A DNA stretch of 64,000 nucleotides, taken from NCBI GenBank assembly GCA_015680685.1, contig MNCI01023527.1, forward strand, positions 403,883-467,882. The letters run 5' to 3'. This document shows positions 12,400-23,620 of this stretch, piece after piece (the first letter of the stretch is position 1; each line of letters begins with the position of its first letter). Made by a program: the position numbers and the translations under genes. The notes under the pieces are model-generated. The model ran no database searches. It was not told the DNA's origin and saw nothing but the letters and a program-made list of their open reading frames with translations. This DNA comes from Gnetum montanum. Its lineage: Eukaryota > Streptophyta > Gnetopsida > Gnetales > Gnetaceae.

Positions 12400-13274
12400 T
12401 GATGGGTGGTGAGGTACCCCTACACTCAACAATACGAATATGAGTGTTCATGAACAATCTGATTGAACTCGGTAGATAGACTAGTTGTGGTATTTAGATA
12501 GTTACACATTGATCAAAATTTTCTATCTTCCCACTTGGACTAGTAATTACTTTGTCATGTATGGTTTAGTCTAGGGTGAGGTGTATGATGTGGTCCTAAA
12601 CTAGTGCTACTCCTAGAGACAATGGAAATAACCTTGTTTAAGCTAATAGGAAATGGGAGAAGAGAATTTAAGCTAGACTAATGGTGATGAGCATCCATCC
12701 TTAATCATATATAAACATCTTTGACCTCATGTACTAATTCTAAGATTACCAAGCACATGTTACTTAAGCACTCCTAGATGTGCTACTAGAATACCAAGTA
12801 GTCACACTTAAATACTCGTGATTAAGTCATACTCATTCTAAATTAACAACATGAAATGTAAATGATAAGAAAGTAAATATTAACTAAAAAATAGTAAGTA
12901 ATAATGAACAATTAAAGTAATTAAGAGCTAAGTGGATGTTGCAATGATGAAGTAATCTTGATCTTTATTGCTAGTCATGTGTGTGTCCGAGTATGTCATA
13001 CTCGAATAAAGGTTCTATACAATTACAATCATCACACTGTAGACATGCTCTAGGGGAAAGAATTGAATTGAACTAAAAATGAACAAAAATACTCTACACT
13101 TACACCTACTGACTCCCTCTTTCTTGTATGCCCAAATGTGTATTTATAGGCTCACATAGGAATCATGATATCGTGTATCTGATATTGTTATTCAGGTTGT
13201 AATATCATGTACCCGATATCATGGATTCAATATCGTGGGTCTAATATCAGAGCCTTACAAATCATGGTTCATCA
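12400..13274 (-). repeat. 5' LTR of the nested element
   Basis: Partner of 4485-5333, starting TGATGGGTGG and ending GGTTCATCA on the + strand. GATATC-like motifs repeat near 13165-13250. Confidence 0.87.
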
Positions 13275-13279
13275 ACTAG

Positions 13280-13850
13280 ACAACATTTTGATAAAACTTG
13301 TTCCTGATTTTTAGCACTATATGGTGATAGTGACCAGAGTTAACAAAATGGAAAAACTCCTTTTATGGTCCTTAATTTACCTTATGAAATAGGAAATGAA
13401 GAGGTTTCCTCATTGGAATGAGTTATGGTAAGCAATCCCAACCTGCATAACACTCGCTACCATAGACTTGCTGACATTATGAATAATACATAGCAACAAA
13501 CTAGGATTGATCCTTATACTCCTCCAAATAGAAGAGGTCCTAGTCAAAATGACACAAATACTTAAACCAACTCATCCCAAACAAATTTCCCACAACAACC
13601 AAACCCTCCATCTATACTTAGAAGAGCTCCACCTTAATAAGAAGCCAGAGATGAACATAAGACTTATGATCTAGTTGAGGATTTCAAAAGAATTAAAGCT
13701 AACATTTCAATGTATGACCTTTTACACTTTAATGAAATGAAAGAGATGATTTATAATATGTTCATACACTTGAAATCAAAAAATAAAAATCCCTAATCCC
13801 CAAAAGGCAAGTTCGCTTCACAGAGAGTCTTCAAATACTATTTGTACAAA
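13280..13850 (+). pseudogene. gag C-terminal part resumed (outer element)
   Basis: Outer-element coding sequence resumes after the nested insertion. A recognisable segment at about 13672-13790 reads LVEDFKRIKANISMYDLL with an Asn/Lys-rich continuation, a linker often seen between gag and protease in plant gypsy elements. Several stops interrupt it. Confidence 0.55.
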
Positions 13851-13864
13851 ACGTAAGAAATTCA

Positions 13865-14218
13865 ATGATGAGCAAGAAAGAGCATCCTCCTTTTCTAACA
13901 ACTTTGATTATTTTAGGAAAGAATGTTCATAATTTTTTGATGGATTTTGGAGCAACTAATAGTGTCATGCCACTTGAAGTATGTAAAATCTTATGGGAAT
14001 GGATGCTACCACAAGTGAGAAGTGTAGTACAACTCAATGGGTATAACGTACTTGTAGTAGGGTCATTAATAAGAGTGAAATTGAAATTTAAACAATACCC
14101 TACATTTACATGTTATATAGGTACCTTAGTAGTGGACATGTCACCCGCTTATGGTGTGCTCTTATTTAGGACTTTTGAAGCCAAGTTTGGGGGCTTCTTT
14201 AGGTTAGATTTCTTATAA
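13865..14218 (+). pseudogene. Retropepsin-like protease (outer element)
   Basis: An open 117-residue segment of an aspartic protease that would process the polyprotein. The active-site block reads NFLMDFGATNSVMPLEVC, where the usual D-S/T-G-A has become D-F-G-A, so the Ser/Thr after the catalytic Asp is lost. The downstream block around AYGVLLFRTFEAKFGGF matches the 'yg.lL.Rdw..klGg' segment of plant gypsy proteases, with Arg-Asp-Trp degraded. It is a remnant in frame with no intact neighbours. Confidence 0.8.
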
Positions 14219-14488
14219 CTATTAATCCTTATCAAATGAAAATATGAATATATTGTCATACTAAGAGAGCCGTTCTACAAACAAGTAGTTACAACCTTTG
14301 ATTAAGAAAATCAATCTTTGTAAAATGAAAACACTAATCTTTATATTGGAGTTATTGAATTTGAGTATGGCAAGCATGCTATAAATGATCATGTGAATGA
14401 AATTACAAAAATAAATCCTTTTTCTCATATAGATTCCACCGAACCCTATCAATATTCTAAAGAAGGTGAAGAAATCTAGGAACATACC

Positions 14489-14828
14489 TTGCCTTATCAT
14501 CAATGCAATGGAAAGGAATTTTTTCTGGGTAACCTACCACCTTTATGGGAGGAAAAATACATAAATGAGGTCCCAACCATCAAAACATTAGAAGGTGCAC
14601 CAAATTTTGATGATGTATCAATTGAACATGTTCCTAGAGAAGCTATATTCAATGACTTACAAAGACCTAGACCTATTAGACCTAAGATTGAAACTTATAT
14701 TAAAGAAAGACTTAATGAACTTATAAGATCTAAAATTATTCATTTTATGAAACATTTAAATTTAGTGTCTAATAGAAAACAAAGAATCAAATTAAAATTA
14801 TGTCTTGATTTTTGTAATCTTAATCATT
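14489..14828 (+). pseudogene. Protease-RT linker and RT N-terminus (outer element)
   Basis: An open frame of 113 residues. The end matches the start of Ty3/gypsy reverse transcriptase: RPKIETYIKERLNELIRSKI is the 'i..ei.kll.ag.I' helix, and KLKLCLDFCNLNH is the 'R.CvDyr.LN' strand. The following RT blocks (catalytic Asp pair and onwards) are absent. Sequence jumps to the integrase tail at about 14830, so roughly 2 kb of pol was deleted here. Confidence 0.75.
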
Positions 14829-14831
14829 GAA

Positions 14832-15110
14832 AAATTGTTAAATGATGGATTGATAAGAAACATGTAGGTAAAGCCTTTAAGATAGGAGATCCAGTCCTAA
14901 AAAGAGGTAGAGCATTTAGTCAAACTAGTCTTCAAAGTAAGTTTTTACCTATGTGGTTAAGCCCATTTCGGGTTATAGATGCCATTAGTCCTAATGTATA
15001 CAAAATGTTGATTTCCAAGGACATAGGTTACATAGGAATTCTAATTCATTTCATCTGAAGCATTTCTATTTAGGTGCCCCACATGGACACCTAGTAGATT
15101 CTTAGTTTCA
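14832..15110 (+). pseudogene. Integrase C-terminal tail (outer element)
   Basis: A broken reading frame with KIGDPVLKRGRA, SKFLPMWLSPFRV and NVYKMLISKDIG, the 'f.vGD.Vlk......gkf.p.W.GPf.v....n.ay.l' block at the end of gypsy integrase. A following frame ends with KHFYLGAPHGHLVDS. The preceding catalytic integrase core is missing. Confidence 0.7.
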
Positions 15111-16387
15111 TGTTTTCTTTCCCTTCATCATGCATTTCATTTGTATATAGTTGTCTTTGCATATTTTCTTTGCATTTTCATCATCTCTTTCTTAGCATAT
15201 TGGTTTTGATTTGATTTGTGCTTTTCATATGATCTTAATAATCATTATGGTCATTTGAGTTACTAGGTGTTGGGTTATCATAACACCATTGGAAAATAAT
15301 GCAAGTATAATGCTTTATATATTCTATTACTATTACATGAAATATCATTTATATTTTATATTTCAATAGTGATATGATTCCTCCTAGTCTTTTTCAAGGT
15401 TTTAGTTTTATTAGTTATGTTGGATTATGGAAAATACGATTTATGCTAACTTATCATGTAATTATCATGATCATGTGAGTGTAGGATAAGTGATGTTGGA
15501 AAATGGTTAGCCACAATCATTAGGTGACCTTGGAAAATGTCATTTTTCCTCTCATAAGCCACAACCCTCAAGTGTGATGATCCATGGCTATCCATAAACA
15601 ACAAGATGAAGTGTATTTATCTCTCCTTGAAAATCCCTAGTTACCTAGAAGACTTGCTCTGATGCCATTAGATTATAATTAAAGGTACATACACAAGAGT
15701 TGAATTGCACCATGAGCAAAGTTTCAAAAGGACCATGTTCTTTGGTAGTGTATCTAATTGGGTAGACTTGTGTTGGAATTCCTACCTTGAGAATGAAATA
15801 CACCATAAGTAAAGTTTCCTAAAAAGAAAAAGGAGAAACAAGAAAAAAAAAAAAAGAGAATGAGGATAATTTTCATTAGCAATGTAATAATTTCTTGAGT
15901 GTGATGGGGTTTTGCAAAAAACCTCACCTTAGCTTGCATTTTCCTTTTAAATCTATTTTCCCAAAATTCAAAAAAAAAAGTCCCAAGAAAAAACGTAAAA
16001 GTTTTAGCTAGCCATGATCTAACATAAACTTGTCCTCCTCATTAGGTTTAGCATAGGTCTTGTGCTCAAAGTAGTCCACATACTTTTTACTTTTACCTTG
16101 TGAGAAGATTTGGAATGAGATCTTAATGATATTTTAATTATATATATATATATGTAGTTAAAACAATAAATTATATATTTGAATTTTAATTAAATAAAAT
16201 GGTGTGGTAAGGGTGGCCCACATCTAGTTCTCTTTTGATTATATGGTTATTTTAATCATGTTTAGATTAGTATAGTTTGCTTTCAAGTTTTAATTTTTCT
16301 ATGTTTTATGATGTTTTTGATTCTCTATTTTTTGCATAATTTTAAAATTTTTGTGGTTTTGCTATCCTTGCGCTTGCATGCAATTAA
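15111..16387 (+). other. 3' untranslated region of the outer element
   Basis: AT-rich sequence between the integrase tail and the polypurine tract. It contains A-runs at 15840-15855 and 15970-15980 and a short TA microsatellite at 16139-16153. No coding signal is visible. Confidence 0.6.
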
Positions 16388-16402
16388 AATTTGGGGGCTA
16401 AT
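16388..16402 (+). other. Polypurine tract of the outer element
   Basis: AATTTGGGGGCTAAT lies directly before the 3' LTR start TGTTGAGG. This is the expected position for plus-strand priming and confirms + orientation. Confidence 0.7.
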
Positions 16403-17159
16403 TGTTGAGGCCAACATCACCCATGCTAGGCATGGGACCATGATTGATAATGTTTGATCCCATCACAATTAATAATCCTTGAGTTTTAAATCCATACAAA
16501 TTATTTTCGTAGATGTTGCTAGGCCACCTATGTTTTATTGGCCATTAAATTTATCATCATGCTTTCTCCAAAATCTTTCTAATATTATTAAATACTAGTT
16601 TTGAGTAGTTGAGAAAGAATGTATGTGGATAAATAATAATCACTAGGTAACTTCTATCATTTGGTGTTATGAATGTGGTGGACAACATGGTGATCCCAAG
16701 CATTATAGAAGTTACATAACAACCCATGTGGTGGACATGACCATTGTAATAACGGTGGGAGTTATGTAGTGACTTGAGTGATGGAGACATGGTGGCAGTC
16801 ATGGTGGATATTTATGGTAGTCATAATTGACATGGGACTTGGGAATTTATGGTGGGAGTTATGTGGTGGTGGTTATGCTATGTGTTATAGGAGTGGACAT
16901 TTAGACCAATGTGGGAGAGGCTATAATAGTGGTAGAGAAAGCCATAATTAAAAAATGGATCAATCTCCCCTCTTCCAATTAGTAAAAAAGAATAAGGGAT
17001 CTCAATCTCTATGACATCAAACCATGGTATGAGAATATTCGTGTATCTCTCTCTCTCTTTTCTATAGTAGCAACTCTCTTTTTGATGATGGAGATCAACA
17101 ATTGCAGGAAGAATTAAAGTCTAGTCTCTCTCTTTTTATCAAATCTTGGGGCCAACAAG
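16403..17159 (+). repeat. 3' LTR of outer element, first part
   Basis: Starts TGTTGAGGCC and aligns with 1094 to about 1780. It stops at 17159, where the chromovirus-like element is inserted, and resumes at 26122. Confidence 0.88.
17155..17159. repeat. Target-site duplication ACAAG (left)
   Basis: ACAAG at 17155-17159 is repeated exactly at 26117-26121 on the other side of the inserted element. Confidence 0.88.
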
Positions 17160-17624
17160 TGTGATATCCCAATCTTGGATGTCATAAAAATAAAATTGCT
17201 TAATTTGTTGCATTCATAATTTTCTTAAATAATATTCTAGAAATATTATATATATTTAATAAATGTATTAACTAGTAAATAAATAATTGGTACTGAAAAA
17301 TGAAATAAGGAAAACTGAAAAAATTTTATTAATAGAAGAGAGTACTATAACACCATTTAGGTTGTCTTCCTATGCCACTTAAGCCTTAGAGGTGATTACT
17401 CCTTTTCTATCCCACTTCAACTAGCTCCCATTACTTGCCTCTACTAGCTTTGCAACTCCATGCTTGTCACAACCTCTAACCCTAGCCTTAAATGGCATAG
17501 TCAAACCCTTTTTCAAGGGACACATGAATAACCATAAATCCTCATAATGAGGTGACCCTTTATTTGAAGGTTAATTACATTGTTTACAATTGTATCCATC
17601 CGTAACATTGGATGGAATGTTACA
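17160..17624 (-). repeat. 3' LTR (465 bp) of the chromovirus-like element
   Basis: Reads TGTGATATCC to AATGTTACA on the + strand and aligns with 25607-26116. It lacks about 45 bases present in the partner between two AGAGG copies (around 25835-25885), consistent with a deletion at microhomology. Confidence 0.9.
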
Positions 17625-17640
17625 ATCTACCTCCCTTAGG
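17625..17640 (-). other. Polypurine tract of the chromovirus-like element
   Basis: On the minus strand CCTAAGGGAGGTAGAT runs directly into the LTR start TGTAACATTCC. Confidence 0.75.
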
Positions 17641-17689
17641 CATCTATCTTTTAGAGATTTCAAAAGGTCCACAAAATCTAGGTGCCAAT

Positions 17690-18600
17690 TTAGTATATTT
17701 TCCCAGTTTAAGAGGAATTTTGGTAGGTTTTACTCTTAGTAATACTTTATCTCCTACTTGGAATTCTTTTCTAAGTCAATGTTGATCTACATATCTTTTA
17801 TATTTATCTTGGGTAGCTTGTAAATTTTGTTTAACTCTTGTTACAATATTTTCCATTATTTTCATTTCTTCTTCCTTCCATTCCATTCTTAAGGTTAGAT
17901 CTGCCCAAGTTAGTGGTGTATGGAAATTACGTCCATATACTACTTTAAATGGTATTCAATGTATAAAACCTTGATGATTATTATTATAGGAAAATTTTAC
18001 CAAATGTAAATAATTCTCCCACATTTTTGGTCTACTCCCAACATAGCTTCATAAGATATCTTCTAATATTCTATTTATACATTCAGTTTGTCCATCAATC
18101 TCAGGGTCATAAGCTATGCTAAATTTCAACTGGGTTCCAAGTTCTATGAAGAAATTTTTCCAGAATTAGGGTATGAACATGGGATCTCTATTTGAAGTGA
18201 TAGATTTTGGACAACCATGTAATCAAAATACTTCACATATGAATTTTTGGGCTACTTCTTCTGCTGTGTTTGTAGATTTCAAAGCTATAAAATGTGCCAA
18301 CTTTGATAGATGATCAATCACTATGAAACTTGAGTCATTTCCCTTTTTGGTTATTGTCAATCCCAAACTGAAATCCATAGTGATATCTTTCCATTTCTAG
18401 GTTGAAACTTCCAAAGGTTGTAATAATCTACTAGCTTTTCTCTATTCAACTTTTATTCTTTGACATGTTGGAAAATTTTTTAATGTCTAAGGACACATCA
18501 TTCTTCATTCCAGGACAAAAATAAGATTTTTGAATTATCATATAGTTCTTAATATAACCTAGGTTTCTTACATATGGTACTTGATGTGCTTCACACAACA
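17690..18600 (-). pseudogene. Integrase of the chromovirus-like element
   Basis: Minus-strand DDE integrase remnant. The catalytic core shows WKDITMDFSLGL (first Asp), FIVIDHLSKLAHF, SNRDPMFI (second Asp) and DGQTECINRILEDIL (catalytic Glu), with the usual Ty3 spacing. Further on come FSYNNNHQ, PFKVVYGR, FQVGDKVLLRVKP and KLAPRFCGPFEI. Several stops interrupt it. The protein ends at GPFEI, where family members usually continue with 'vayrL.LP...hnvFHvs.L'. That end is lost just before the polypurine tract. Confidence 0.88.
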
Positions 18601-18889
18601 ACCTTAGTCTCCAATTTTCTTCTGGTATACATACTCTGTGTCATTTAATTAATAAAAAATTGGAGGTAAGTTGATATCGAGGCTCATAGGAAATATTAGT
18701 TAAAATATTTTTAAAATAAGGATCTTCTTTATTTGTTCCTTGATTTCTTCTTCTATAAGGGTCGTTACTACACTTATCATTAAATTCCAAATTTGACTAA
18801 GGGCATCAGCTACCACATCTTTTTTACCAAGAATATATTTGATTTCAAAATCATATTCATCCAATAATTTTATCCATCACCCTTAACGA

Positions 18890-19240
18890 GTATTCAAAAT
18901 AGGCTATATTTGTAAATATTCTAAAATTTTATGATCTATTTTTAGTACAAGCCTTTTTCCACAAAGATAATATCTCCAAACTATCAAAGCATGAACAATT
19001 GCTAGTAATTCTAAATCATGGGTTGAGTGATTTACCTTAGCTCCTCATAATTTATGAGATTCATAACATACCATTTTATCTTCTTGTGAAAGAACTACAC
19101 TGATTCCTATTCCAAAAGCATCCATGGATACTTCAAATGGTAATTCTTCATTCAAAATTCTCAAAATAGATGTTGTTGTAAGTACCATATTTAATATGAG
19201 AAAAGATTCCCTATATTTTTCATCAAACTTGAACACATGT
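18890..19240 (-). pseudogene. RNase H of the chromovirus-like element
   Basis: The minus strand gives FEVSMDAFGIGISVVLSQ, the first catalytic Asp of Ty3 RNase H ('DAS..giGavL.Q'), then YESHKL ('y.SrkL'). A short interval with stops separates it from the RT. Its function would be removal of the RNA template during cDNA synthesis; the copy is not intact. Confidence 0.85.
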
Positions 19241-19439
19241 TTCTCCTACAAAAGGTCAGTCAGTGGGGCTACCAAGGTAGAATAATCTTTAATGAAAAAT
19301 TGATAAACATTGGCTGAACCTAAGAAGTTGCAAACTGTTGTAATATCATTTAATTCAAGACAATCTTGAATTACACTAGTTTTTAATGAATCTACTTGCA
19401 ATCCTTTCTTGGAAACTATATGTCCTAAGTATGAAACTT

Positions 19440-19985
19440 CTTCTTAAAAGAATTCACATTTACTCAATTTAGATTTTAGCTAATGCTCTTTAAGAATTCC
19501 CATTGTAATTTTCAAATGTTTAACATGTGCTTCTCTTGACTTAAAATAAGCCAGTATATCATCCATAAATACTATAACAAATTGATCAAGATATTCACAA
19601 AAAATAGTATTCATTAATGCCATGAATGTTGTAGGTGCATTAGTTAATCCAGACAGCATCACAACAAATTTGTATAACCCATACCTGGTTCTAAGAGAAA
19701 ATTTCTCAATATCTTTCTTCTTAATCCTTATTTGGTGATAACCTAATTTTAAATTAATTTTTGAGAAATAACATGCACCCATAAGTTGAAAAAACAAATC
19801 ATTGATCCAAGGTAAGGGATAAGTATTTTTAATCATCATTTTATTTAATGCTCTATAATCAATGCATAATCTTAGTGTACCATATTTCTTTTTAACAATA
19901 AGACTAGTGCACCTCAAGGTGATACGCTAGGTCTAATTTTTCCTTATTGCAATAATTGGTCTAATTGTACTTTGAATTATCTTAA
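19440..19985 (-). pseudogene. Reverse transcriptase of the chromovirus-like element
   Basis: The longest coding piece in the window (145 codons open at 19917-19480). The motifs run in order on the minus strand: [42 protein letters not shown] (catalytic Asp of motif A replaced by Asn), [13 protein letters not shown], and [15 protein letters not shown] (the YxDD-type box as F-M-D-D). The [11 protein letters not shown] helix lies between. This is unmistakable Ty3/gypsy RT. The D-to-N change in motif A and flanking stops indicate loss of function. Confidence 0.93.
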
Positions 19986-20215
19986 TTCAAAGGTAGAAAA
20001 TCTATAAGGAGCTTTTGAAATAGGTTGTGTGCCAAAAAAAAAATATCAATGACAGGCTCGATGATTCTTTTTGAAGGTAGTTCTCTAGTTTCACCAAATA
20101 TTGAATCTTTATATTCCTTAAGTTCTTTCAGGATCTTAGTACCTAAAGATTTCTGAGGTTGGGTTATTTTAACAATCAACATAGTAGCACCTTTTTTGAC
20201 TAACCTTTAGCTTGC
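19986..20215 (-). pseudogene. Linker between protease and RT
   Basis: An open 66-residue stretch on the minus strand containing FGETRELPSKRIIEPVIDI, which corresponds to the 'f...lP..R.idh.I.l' segment just upstream of the RT fingers in gypsy pol. Confidence 0.6.
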
Positions 20216-20640
20216 TTAATAGGTTTTGTATGAATTTCCTTTGTTGTTCCTACCCCCCCTTAAAACCTTGACTCCATCAGTGGTTAAGACTTTTAAAATA
20301 CAAGTTCCAAAGTGGGAAGTAATATCAAATTTTTGAACGAAAGATATTTCTAAAATTGCATCAACATTACCTAGTTCAAATTTAAATAATTCATCAATGA
20401 AAGGCATGTTTTGTAAGGTAAAGTTGATTTCTCCACACCTGGTATGCTTGCTCACAGTTGTTCCATTTGCCAATTTTATCTTAATGATTTTATTAGAAGG
20501 TAAACTTAATTTCATCAAATTAATTAACTTTAGAGAAATGAACTCATCACTTGCACCACTATCAATCAAAAATAAATCTTTTTACCTTTAGTTGAACCTT
20601 CAAAAATTAGTAAAGAAAATTGAAATTTTTGAAAACATGA
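20216..20640 (-). pseudogene. Retropepsin of the chromovirus-like element
   Basis: The minus strand carries MIDSGASDEFISLKL, an intact D-S-G-A-S catalytic block for an aspartic protease. It is followed by a beta-rich 117-residue open frame with 'ILEISFVQKFD' where the family has 'iLGm.fL...'. The upstream region to about 20640 is the end of gag. The active-site motif is intact, but the surrounding frame is interrupted on both sides. Confidence 0.85.
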
Positions 20641-21900
20641 TTTAGTTGATGCACATATCATCTTCATAGCTATGGTGGTGGTTGAAATTTTTCCTTTGTT
20701 CATGTTTGGGTTGAGTTTTTGATTTCTAATTTGGTTGGTCCTTTGTATTTTTGCTCAAAATTTTGGGTATTCGCATTTGAAATGATATTTGGCACAAATG
20801 AAACATCTTGATCCTGATTGAGCTTTTTTAGTTAGTGTCTCCTTTACCATTGCTTTTGGAAAGGTAGTTTGTCGAAGAGTTGCTTATCGAAGGGTAGCTC
20901 ATATATGATTTGATTCCTCATAATCCTTAGAAATTCTATATGCTTCATCAATGGTTTGAGGATCATGGGCTTATATTTGGAGATGCAGTTGAGCATGTAG
21001 TCCTTCAATGAATTTTGAAGCTAATTCTCCCTCATTCCAATAACTTACATATGGAGAAAGATCACAAAATTCCTTGTAGTAATCGTCTATAGATCATCTT
21101 CCCAACTTGAAGGAATCAAATCTCATTTTGTACTCTTTGAGAAAAGAATTGGAAACAAATTTCTATGTAAAATAGTGACAAAAATTAAACCAATTTATAA
21201 TCAAACCTTAAGATCTTAGTCCATTCCACCATGTTGTTGCAAGTCCTCTTAAATACAAGAAGATAACTTCTAAACATTCATGGCTTGACAAATTCAACAT
21301 ATTGAAGTAAATTTTCATTCTATCAAATCAATCCTTTTCCTTAGCACTAAATCCAGGGGCTTCATCATCATGATCTAATTTTACTTTCTTAGCATGTACT
21401 CATGTTAACTATTCTCTAGGTGGATTAAGCCAGTTCCCATATCCCTCATCTTCAATTTCAATTCTATGGTCTACAAGAGGAATTTTCATATCCTATCCAC
21501 TAGTAGGTAGAGGTTGTATTTGGTGTGGATCCTTAGGGGGAGGTTGATCTTGATCTTGATGTTGTTCTCTAGGTAGACCATGGGTAGGGTTTGAAGGCTG
21601 AATAAAATGGTCAGTTAATTCTTTGATGGAGTTTGCAAAGTAATCCATCTTTTCTTGCACATCTTACCATTTATCTTTTGAGCTATGGGACAATTTCCTA
21701 ATTTCCTCAGACAGATTTTGCATCTCTATCCCCAATCCTTGGTTTGTGTTAAAGTTCTCCTTGAACACCCCTAATCTCATTATTTTGATCTTCAAGGGCA
21801 TTCATCTAGTCTTTGACTTAGGCTTCCATTCTCCTCCAATTTATTATTCAAGTTTTGGACATTAGTAAGTTGAAGAAATCAAGTATGTTGATAATTCTTA
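20640..21900 (-). pseudogene. gag of the chromovirus-like element
   Basis: A broken minus-strand gag. A core segment at about 21300-21190 reads VIFLYLRGLATTWWNGL ('l.g.A..Ww..l'), followed by SNSFLKEYKMRFDSFKL and SPYVSYWNEGELASKFIEGL. A knuckle-like patch at about 20835-20790 reads CFICAKYHFKCEYP, a shortened CCHC. Stops are frequent. A likely start lies near 21900, but no clear ATG context survives. Confidence 0.75.
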
Positions 21901-22472
21901 GCTTCTATGACCCTTTGTATGGGTCTTGAAATTGTTAGTTAGTTGCAGAAGAAGTTGAAACTATCACAAATTTCTTATCAAGTACCAAATACGAATTATT
22001 TTTGGGATCTAAAACAATAAATTAAATGCTAATTTTCTATAATCCAATAGCTAAATCTAATAGTTCCATTGATTTTGGAAGTTCAAATCTATTGGAATTG
22101 GTTTTTGTTTGGTTGGAAATGGACTTCAAATTCAAAATTTATAGCCATTTTAGGTTTATAAAACTTTCACATTGTTTAAGACTTTCTAAGAGGTCATCCA
22201 TCCTAGTTCTACTCTAGAATGTGCATGCTCTAGAACGTGCATGCTTAATGACAAAATTTTTATTTCTCTTATTACCATAGCACCACCTTGAATTTTTGCA
22301 AATAATTGAGCATGTTTTTATATTTAAACTAATAATTATGCCACAAAAATGTTTTTCTTGAAACGTTTTTTGTCAGTTGATGGGAATTTCAAAATTTTTG
22401 TTAGTTGTCAAAAAAATTCAATTTTTCTATCTATTGACAAATGACCCATTCCATGGTCTGTATGGTGGTGCT

Positions 22473-22714
22473 AGAGGTAGTGGTTGGAGGCATTGGAGGT
22501 GGTGATGGGTAGCAATGGAGGTAGTGATGAATGGCATTGGAGACAATGATGGGTAATATTGGAGGTAGTGATCATCAACACTAGAGGTAGTGACGGGTAG
22601 CACTGGAGGTAGTGATGGGTAGCATTGAAGGCAATGATGGATGTGACTCAAGGCAGTGATGGGTAACATTGGAGGCAGTGATGGGCAATTTTGGAGATAG
22701 TGATGGGTAGTGTG
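22473..22714. repeat. 22-bp minisatellite, 11 units
   Basis: Eleven direct repeats of exactly 22 bases with consensus GGAGGTAGTGATGGGTAGCATT. Individual units differ by up to seven bases. The array is G-rich on + and lies in the element's leader upstream of gag. Its His/Pro/Tyr-rich minus-strand frames are products of the repeat. Confidence 0.85.
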
Positions 22715-22975
22715 CATAGTAGGTAGTGGGTAAGTAGTAGGTGTGTGGTAGTGGTAGGCATGACATGGTGTGGGTAAGCGAGGCATGGCGTAGTGTGAGT
22801 AGACATGGTGCAAAGTGATGTGGTGCAGGAGGGAGAGACGTGGTGTAGTGCAACAAGTGTAGTGTAGTAGGCAAGGTGTGGCACAACATGGTACGGTAGG
22901 CATGGTGTGGTAGGGATGGTGTTGTAGGTGAGGCACAATGTGGCATGGTGTGGTAGGCGTGGTGTCACATGCATG
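22715..22975. repeat. Degenerate GT/GG-rich repeat next to the minisatellite
   Basis: Irregular repeats of a GGCATGGTGTGGTAG-like core with variable spacing. It looks like an older or more scrambled extension of the same array. Confidence 0.6.
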
Positions 22976-22984
22976 ATTTTCTTT

Positions 22985-23072
22985 TATGCCCTTGGGACTA
23001 GCCCAAGGGCTAGTCCTCTATAGCTATGGCCTACCAATGGTTGGCCATAGGCCTAACCATGGTTGGATGCAG
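22985..23072. repeat. Nested short inverted repeats
   Basis: Two adjacent hairpin-capable segments: CTTGGGACTAGCCCAAGGG with a following CTAGTCC, and TATGGCC...GGCCATA around 23022-23050. They follow the G-rich array directly. Function is unknown. Confidence 0.5.
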
Positions 23073-23620
23073 CTAATTGCAAAAGTTTTTTTTTTAATTT
23101 AAGTGTTTTTTTATAAATTTATTGGGGCTCAGGTTTGAACCCAATACCTCCTACTTGATTTTTTTTAAATTAAAAATTAAAAATTCATTTTTTATTCTTT
23201 AAATATATATATATATTTTAAATTGCACGTAACCTAAGAATTACCATATCTTTGAAATCATAAGTTAGATTTTGATAAAATTGGTACCACTGGAATCATA
23301 TCAAAAAGTACTTCAAGTTAAACTGTAGATAATTTCACTTTAGTGAACTTAAAAATCATAAAATCCAAAAAATAAACATTAGCTTTTTTTTTTAAAAAAG
23401 ATAAACATTAGCTTTTTCTTTAAAAAAGTATATGTTAGCTTTTATTAAATCCTTGGTTATCTTGAGTTATACTTTATCTTTGCTTTTTCTAAGACTTCTA
23501 TAATTGTATTATAAATATGAGAAGTAGGATGATTTACTCATCACAACTCAATATTAGCAGAAGATTGTCCCCAGAGAAGCTTGAAGATATTCTATCATAA
23601 AAATTCTAACCATCTACATC

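Larger units (their letters stand above)
4485..13274 (-). mobile_element. Nested Ty3/gypsy-like element without recognisable pol
   Basis: An 8.8-kb LTR element in minus orientation, inserted into the gag of the outer element. The LTRs are 4485-5333 (3' LTR) and 12400-13274 (5' LTR), both TGATG...TCATCA on the + strand. The primer site abuts the 5' LTR at 12382-12399 and a G-rich tract abuts the 3' LTR at 5334-5350. Gag remnants lie at about 12250-10715 and an extra coiled-coil ORF at about 8400-5600. I could not find protease, RT, RNase H or integrase in either strand. It therefore looks like a non-autonomous member of the Tat/Athila group that depends on a partner element. Confidence 0.8.

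Noticed and set aside
16139-16153. TATA-box-like run
   Set aside because: It is a simple TA microsatellite in the 3' untranslated region of the outer element with no gene downstream.
22427-22974. Overlapping His/Pro/Thr-rich open frames of up to 169 codons on the minus strand
   Set aside because: They are translations of the 22-bp minisatellite and the adjacent G-rich repeat; all three frames are open because of the repeat.
23124-23160. GGTTTGAACCC-like B box
   Set aside because: No A box at the right spacing and no tail like the SINE family; a single degenerate motif is not enough.
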